NCBI GenBank assembly: GCA_024516155.1
Contig: JAJJXM010000022.1
Location: 124,001 to 188,000 of the forward strand
Origin: Pyronema omphalodes
Lineage: Eukaryota > Ascomycota > Pezizomycetes > Pezizales > Pyronemataceae
Reading direction: 5' to 3'
DNA length: 64,000 nt
Shown here in pieces: positions 58,187 through 64,000 of this stretch. The position numbers and the translations under genes were made by a program. Numbering within the stretch: position 1 is the stretch's first letter; each line of letters begins with the position of its first letter. The notes below the pieces were generated by a model. That model was not told where the DNA came from. It did no database searches and worked only from the letters and a program-made list of their open reading frames with translations.

Positions 58187-59253
58187 TTGCTGATGCCTAA
58201 TGCCACAATAAATATATAATTCTAATATTGTTCTTGATCCATTTCCACTCTCAGTACATACACAGTATTCCACTCCGCCACTAAATAACTTATCCTGAAT
58301 AGTTACAACACAAACTAGCAACATTTGATCTTTTCAATTTATCAATACAGAATATAATTCTATTATCGAACCATTTTCCACAGCTCTCACCGCATTCGGC
58401 TCGGTAACTTCTGCTTGTATTCTCAGTCGTCTGCTTCGTGGTAACCTGTGGACCTCCTGTCCAAGTGAGATAGGGTTTTTCTTGATAATGAAACATAGTT
58501 TAAGAATCAGTGCAGACAGGATTTCATATCAAGTTGCGTAATCCATGAACCAGCAAGAAGGAGCTTCATCCTTTTAGAACTCAAATTATTATTTCATTTA
58601 TCACGCTTCTGTGCTTTACAAGGCGTCGTTTGGAAGAGTTTGGCGTTTCCGGGAAGTTACTGTGCTTTTCAATCATTGATTATCACGTCGATATACATAT
58701 GGCCATCCCGTGCCAAGCCTACTGCTGACCTTGCGGGTTACGGGGAATTTAGGTTTGTATCGTTGTGTTTGCAGTACATTTGGCTTAAAAATTAGTTTGA
58801 TAATTATCCTAACCAAATTTTACCACTTTCGGAGGCTTACGGTGGAGCTATGGACACCTGTAAGTTTGCTACTGTACAAACAACAATCATTTCTAGTCTT
58901 GTAACAAACAAACGACCACTGAACCTGAGTATATATGCATGTATAAACCCATCAGAACTGACTTTGCTCGATAACTTACATTATTCCACAGGCGAAAATT
59001 GTCTGTTCAACTTGAAGGGGGCACAATTGTGTTTCTTGATGCCAATTGGTATTTTGTAACCATCATGGTGTATGTCGCCTGCAAAATTTGACCACCAACA
59101 ATTCATCAAGAGCACGCATCCGACATCTACACAGCACATACACCAGCCTTACTCCTGCGTCCTTCGTGTGCGTACACAATCATCAATCCTTAGCCCTTTC
59201 GCGGGGTTTAAACATCAAAGTACCTCCCCAGTTTCCTCTTCCTATAGCGAAGG
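58187..59253. other. intergenic
   Basis: About 1 kb downstream of the tRNA pair and upstream of the 59254 ORF. A 68-codon Cys-containing minus frame (58290-58496) is coding-like but unsupported. Nothing else recognised. Confidence 0.35.
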
Positions 59254-59758
59254 ATGACTAATATTCCCCCTCCTAGATTCCCTACAATCAATCCTTCCCT
59301 CACAGCCAACCCTCTTCCTCACAAAATCTGGTCCAAGCCGCACGATAACACAGTCAGAGCTATTTCAGCTAAACGGGAGGCTACAAGGAAAACAACTCTC
59401 CGTCTCCAACACCCGGTCGAAGAGGTAACGCAATCTCTGTGAATATCTCCCCACAATTCGCGGCCCCAAAGGTCCCAAAAATGTCAACACACCGCTGGAA
59501 CCAGCAATTCTGTCTGTTTGCTATTTTGTCAGAAGAAAAAGCCTTGGATTTCTCTTGTAGTGGAGCGAAGCTATTTTAGTGGAACGGGAGGTTACAAGGA
59601 AACCAACTCTTAGTCTCCAATGTCTCTGGAGAGAAAGAAGCTGTTTGTTCCTTCCAACGATGTTGATCAGGAATGGTTCGTCGGTGTGTCTGCTGCCTGT
59701 GGTCAATGGAATGTTGCCTTTTGCTTTAATTATACAAGATTGGCTGAGTTTCATGTGA
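59254..59758 (+). CDS. possible two-exon protein with a duplicated basic motif, 122 aa
   Basis: Exon 1 59254-59424 starts MTNIPPPRFPTINPSLTANP and ends HPVEE before GTAACG. Exon 2 59561-59758 follows a TTGTAG acceptor in the same phase. Both exons contain the same motif, AISAKREATRKTTLRLQ in exon 1 and AILVEREVTRKPTLSLQ in exon 2, from a 52-bp direct repeat. Exon 1 looks clearly coding (Pro-rich, basic). Exon 2 becomes hydrophobic (LLPVVNGMLPFALIIQDWLS) and is less certain; an alternative frame with ATG 59620 overlaps it. Family unknown. Confidence 0.4.
59359..59410 (+). repeat. 52-bp direct repeat, copy a
   Basis: Sequence beginning gctatttcagctaaacggga, repeated in the same reading frame 210 bp downstream at 59569-59620 with about ten differences. 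Confidence 0.75.
59569..59620 (+). repeat. 52-bp direct repeat, copy b
   Basis: Sequence beginning gctattttagtggaacggga, the diverged second copy of 59359-59410. Confidence 0.75.
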
Positions 59759-60544
59759 GTGTGGAGCCTAGGTCCGTTCTCCTTCCTTTTTTTCTGAATA
59801 TGTGTCTGCTACAGATGGTTGCAGAACACATGATTTGAAAGAGTTACTAACCAACAAACTATAGAGTCTAGGGAAGTTTGATTTCCGCAGCAGTTGAAGT
59901 CATGGGGGTGTCCAGAAGACGTAATGAGAACAGGTGAAAATTCTAAGTAAATCTAGTCTGTAGGGAAAGGAAGAGCTTTTCATTTCTTTTTTCTTTTTTT
60001 TTTTTTTTTTTGAAAATGTCTGCTTCTTCTTTCTATTTTCTCTTTCGAATCACCCCTTCGTTGATGCACCACTGGTTTCCTTGAAAACTTCCAGACCGTG
60101 ATTCTTACTACCATTATGTAAAACCTTTACCAATACTATTTTTTCAAACGGCTAGTTATCACCCGCGATATCTTTCAAAATTCTTCAACCAGTCATTTAC
60201 ATTCCACGATTACTATTCATTGCACAATCCTCAGTATCGTTTGCCACTAAAACGCATACGCACTACACATGCAGCTATTGCTTGTCTACGCTTCACTTTG
60301 GTGGCAAGCTATACCAATGGTGCAACGACACTGACAATGATGCCATGGGACAGTAGGGCTGAGTAACCGACAGATCACCGCCGTAAATAGAAAACTGTGA
60401 AACCGCAAAAAAAACGTGGACGCAAATATCCGTCTCGTCAGCTTAGATTAAATCCGCACTTGGCAAAGAATCATACTGACTCTACATATTTTATGGCGGT
60501 TGGGCAATTGATTAACGGGATGGATCATGGATGTTGAGTGCACT

Positions 60545-60745
60545 CGGAGCCGAGTGTAAGTCCGCTTCTCTGTTGTATCACTGTGCACAAGTTTTTCATA
60601 CAGCTGGAAATGCTGGGACAGCTGCCTTCAAAGAAATCATGAAATAACTTCTGGTGATTTTAGTTAAAATTGGCTGTCATAGGGCTCTCAATCCTTTATG
60701 TTTTGTTAGGAAACCTTTCACGTTTTGGTTGCTGTTGCTATGTCC
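60545..60745 (+). repeat. dispersed repeat, copy 2
   Basis: Counterpart of 11795-11990. Shared ordered blocks include tgtatcactg-gcac, cata-agctg-aaatgc, gccttcaa and agggct-t-aat. Highly diverged, no terminal repeats seen. Confidence 0.4.
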
Positions 60746-62001
60746 AAATTGTATGGGGTTGGTCGTACTTAAGGAAACCCTAAAGTATCACAATGCATAA
60801 CATGCATCGATTTGATACAGAACTTTGTAGGCCTTTTTTGAACTCAAATTCATAGGTTGAGGAAAGTTTGTGGAGCAAGTGTAACTTTAAGTTCCAATAG
60901 CAACTCCACGAAGAGCCGTTACCCCGCTTTGATCTCTCACCAGCCGGCACTGCCACCTGTTTTGTGGTATTTCTAAACCACATCCATGAAGTTATTTACT
61001 CTTGGCCCTAGTAGTCGGAACCTCAAAATACCACGACTTCACCGTGCTGCACCCAAGCTTCCAAGCCTTTGCATTCACCGGAAACCCTCGTGTCTAAATA
61101 TCTTGGCCTTTCCCTCCGCCTCATCCGCTGTGCATTTCTGCCTTCAAAAGCCGCAGATATTTTTAACCCAAAAGCTTAATCGATAATTGTCCAATGGTTT
61201 CTTATGAAACGCATCACCAACCACCTTCATTTTATCACCAATGGATCGCCAACCCTCAGGTATGTTTCACCAAGCCACTACTGATGCTGAAGTTGATTGA
61301 AAATCATCACTTTATGTCTTGGGAATAGGCAAAATTTAGAAACACCATAAGTATCACTTCCTGTGGTGGAAATACATCATGACAACCTGTCTCAGCCAAG
61401 CGAAATTGTGGCGCGGTCACTACCCCGCGTGAGGCGCTGTTTGGGTTGCTTTCATGACTGATACGAGGAATCATTCATACGGCCACCGTGACTGACTTGT
61501 CCCGTCCGTCGTGATTATCGGGACTCGTGAGAATTTCAACTTGCCCATATTCATCTGCCATGGGGGAATTTTCCCAATCACATTGGAGATCATTTGATAT
61601 TCTTCCTAGGGCTGATGAGTATCAGGTCCACCGTCAAGAATTTTCAGTTTTGTCAGATGTTTTTGACAAGCTGACAACACATTTACCAATCGCATTCAGC
61701 ACGCGATCAGTTTCCCGAAACTAACATTGTGACTGGTTTATTTGGTTGCTTATTCCCACCCCAGTTAGTCGCCTCGCATTCTTACAAGCATTAGAAAATC
61801 GATCCTCCGCAAAATTAATCAATCTCATTCGCTGTATTTGCCGCTGGTTTATCCTCACACCCCAGCGGCGATGCGGTCGAATGTTGGCTAGGCACTGCTG
61901 CCTTGCATCCAGCGAATGATCGACAGATCTAGGTTAGCCCGCATGTGGTGCCAGATATTATAAGGCTGGTAGCGTAAAAATAAGTGAGAACAACAACCTC
62001 A

Positions 62002-62242
62002 ATGGAACATCTCTATCTCAGGATTCACCAGGATGCCGAGGTTACTGTAAGCATTTCAGAGAACTCTGCTTCGGTCTTTGCTGGTGTAAGCCTGCGGATG
62101 TTTTGGTTAATTATATCCCCATGAACCATTTTCTTAGCAGAGGCAAGCTGCGGTCATTATTCGACCAAGACATCCCATGCCGTTTGTCACAGTCACCTTT
62201 CCCTTGCTCTTCCCGAGACTGCAACTCCATGACATGACTTGA
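62002..62242 (+). CDS. possible very small two-exon protein, 48 aa
   Basis: Exon 62002-62046 (MEHLYLRIHQDAEVT), a 94-nt intron GTAAGC...TTAGCAG, then exon 62141-62242 (RQAAVIIRPRHPMPFVTVTF and on), phase 0. Without splicing the frame also stays open for 25 more codons, so the intron is unproven. No family recognised. Confidence 0.22.
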
Positions 62243-62551
62243 CATGATTGGTGTGCAAGCGACTCCTCATGCAGGTCTCAGATGTTGATACAGAATATAC
62301 TTCCGTATACTCAATATACATACACAAATTTGCTGCTGACATAGTAGTACCATAGTACTCGGAAGCTCACGGTGAGCTCCAGACACGTTGTACCTTGTTC
62401 AATACACAGTCGTGGTCCAATGCGGCCAGCCCAAGAAGGAGGGGTGCTGCCTATTTCCAACAGCCAGAGATTTAAAACTCACCCCCACCCCTCATTTGTG
62501 ACGTTCCAAGGCCAAGGAATTCCCATCGAACATTCTTCAACGGCCGCAAAG

Positions 62552-64000
62552 ATGAAGTATGGGAAGTACGTTGATCCATCATCCCAAGTCTTGGAATTCT
62601 TGTAAAAGCACAATGTAACTAACGAACGGACAAATTAGGGATATGAACGAGTTAAAAGTCTCCGAATGGGACTCTAAGTATCTCAACTACAAGGTGCGTT
62701 ACCCAATCCCCCAATCCCAATAGCCATCTCTTTTCCACTTTATCTTCAAATCCCGTCCCGATATCCCATTTAATGATATCATCTAACACCCTCAAAGGAA
62801 GGCAAAACCACCATCAAAAAAGCCTGTCTCCGCATCCCCGATTCCGCGCGGTCCCACCACGGAAAACTTCACAACCCGATCAACATCCTCCTCCACGGAC
62901 GAGACCGCAGCGGCTTCCACAAGCTCCCACAAGCCGACGAATCACCACCAGAAAGCCCACCATCCAACCCCTCTCATCCCCATGGCAACCCGGAACTCGA
63001 CGACGAGCCCCCCGCCGACGAAGGCACCATGCGTAGCCAACTTAGCGTTATGTCAACCCCTATCAAACGGAGTAAGGAACCTAGACCTACTTCTTGGGTA
63101 TCTACAGCTTCTGGAACCACGTCTTCGAACTTCACCCCGCCGCCGTTGATGAAACGTGTTACCGAGATGTTCCAGAATCAGAGGAATGCTTCCCCCAGGT
63201 TGAAGAAGATGAAGACGCAGATTATAAGGGATATGACGTATGCTCAGGCATCTGCGGAAAAGGAATTCACGACCTGGGTGGATGGGGAGTTGGAGAAGGT
63301 GGAAAGGTTTTATAAAGAACGAGAAGATGAGGCGGTGAAACGATTCCGTGCGTTGGAGGAGCAGTTGGTTATTATGCAGGAGAAAGCGGGGAGGGGGAGT
63401 TATACTAATATCCTCATGGACACTTTCCGTGGTAGAGATAGTGGACTTAATAATAGTTCTTACTTCTCTTTAGGAAAGCAGGACTCGGAAGCTTCGGGGG
63501 CTGCGGTTATTGGGTATGATAACCTTCACGAACTTTTTAGAACTCCGGGAGAAGAAGGGAGGATGGATTATCAACGGTCCAACAAATACAGAAAGCCGAT
63601 AAATAAGCCGGTTGATAAAGCGGTTAGGAGAAGTCTTAAATATGCATGCTTTGAATACTATCGCAGATTGGAAGCGTTGAGGAGTTATGTGGTGGTTAAT
63701 AAAGAGGGCTTTAGAAAGATATTGAAGAAGTTTGATAAAGCCTCGGGATCGGGATTGCAGGGGAGGTATATGAATACCCGTGTTGCAAAGTCCTACTTTG
63801 GGGGCACGGATAACAAAATGGATGCGTTGCTAAACGCTACGGAGATTTTGGTGGCAAAGTAAGTCTCATTTCCGCACAAATCAAAGGTATTCGAACGCTA
63901 ATCAATCGTAGGTTCTTCTACGCCAACGATCGTCGTAAAGCTGCAGCAAAGCTACGAACAAAAAGCAACAAATCAAACTGTAACGCCTCACTGCTTCGAA
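62552..64000 (+). CDS. SPX-domain protein, SYG1/XPR1-like, 5' part (cut by window end)
   Basis: Exons 62552-62565, 62639-62693, 62798-63858 and 63912 onward, in consistent phase. The first intron (GTACGT, branch CTAAC) brings MKYGK next to DMNELKVSEWDSKYLNYK, the canonical SPX opening. Further SPX helices are visible: EFTTWVDGELEKVERFYKER, then KYACFEYYRRLEALRSYVV and GFRKILKKFDKASG, whose Lys cluster binds inositol pyrophosphates in the family. A long acidic/Pro linker (residues about 45-110) interrupts the SPX halves. The sequence continues FFYANDRRKAAAKLRTKSNK, typical of the region before the EXS membrane domain, which would lie beyond the window. Expected to be a membrane phosphate exporter or phosphate-signalling protein. 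Confidence 0.85.

Larger units (their letters stand above)
59759..62551. other. 2.8-kb intergenic region
   Basis: Holds a T18 run (59994-60011), dispersed repeat copy 2 (60545-60745) and a weak two-exon candidate at 62002-62242. The 3' end is the promoter of the SPX gene. Nothing else recognised. Confidence 0.4.

Noticed and set aside
61241..61345. ATG with a GTATGT donor (MDRQPS) suggesting a tiny gene
   Set aside because: The only matching acceptor leads to a stop after three codons.

Overview
The window looks like nuclear DNA of a filamentous ascomycete (Pezizomycotina). Genes carry short introns (about 55-170 nt) with GT-AG ends and CTAAC-like branch sites. Families present include a Zn2Cys6 transcription factor with a fungal_trans-type domain, a CsbD-like stress protein, an SPX protein, a relic of a NACHT-ankyrin receptor and eukaryotic tRNAs. 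I cannot place it below that level with confidence; a Leotiomycete would fit but this is a guess. Gene density is low, and long stretches (2-5 kb) show no convincing coding sequence.

Left edge (0.4-3.0 kb): two minus-strand genes of the non-phosphorylating L-rhamnose pathway lie side by side, an SDR-type L-rhamnose 1-dehydrogenase and L-rhamnonate dehydratase. The lactonase and aldolase of the pathway are not in the window and may lie beyond base 1.

5.5-19 kb: mostly unrecognised small genes. They include a protein with a Glu/Asn/Phe/Thr repeat, a Cys-motif protein, a small two-exon gene broken by an in-frame TAG, a three-exon gene with a C-x-C / C-S-x-x-C motif, the CsbD-like gene and short single-pass membrane proteins.

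19.7-32 kb: a single-pass membrane protein, a Gly-rich LEA-like protein, two very small Cys-motif (FCS/TRASH-like) proteins, and a four-exon gene that appears homologous to the 12.3 kb gene. A tandem duplication also lies here: one intact gene with a GC-AG intron and one decayed copy.

35-39 kb: an F-box/ankyrin gene and a frameshifted remnant of a NACHT-ankyrin (NLR-like) gene.

43-55 kb: a two-RRM RNA-binding protein, a secreted Cys-containing protein with a short second exon, and a five-exon Zn2Cys6 transcription factor. 57.8-58.2 kb: initiator tRNA-Met and an intron-containing tRNA-Gly(GCC). 59.3 kb: a possible two-exon gene with a duplicated motif. Right edge (62.5-64 kb): the start of an SPX (SYG1/XPR1-like) gene, cut by the window end.

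Many genes were assembled here by hand from exons joined at splice consensus sites with matching phase. These models need RNA support. No CRISPR array, bacterial operon or intact transposon was seen.
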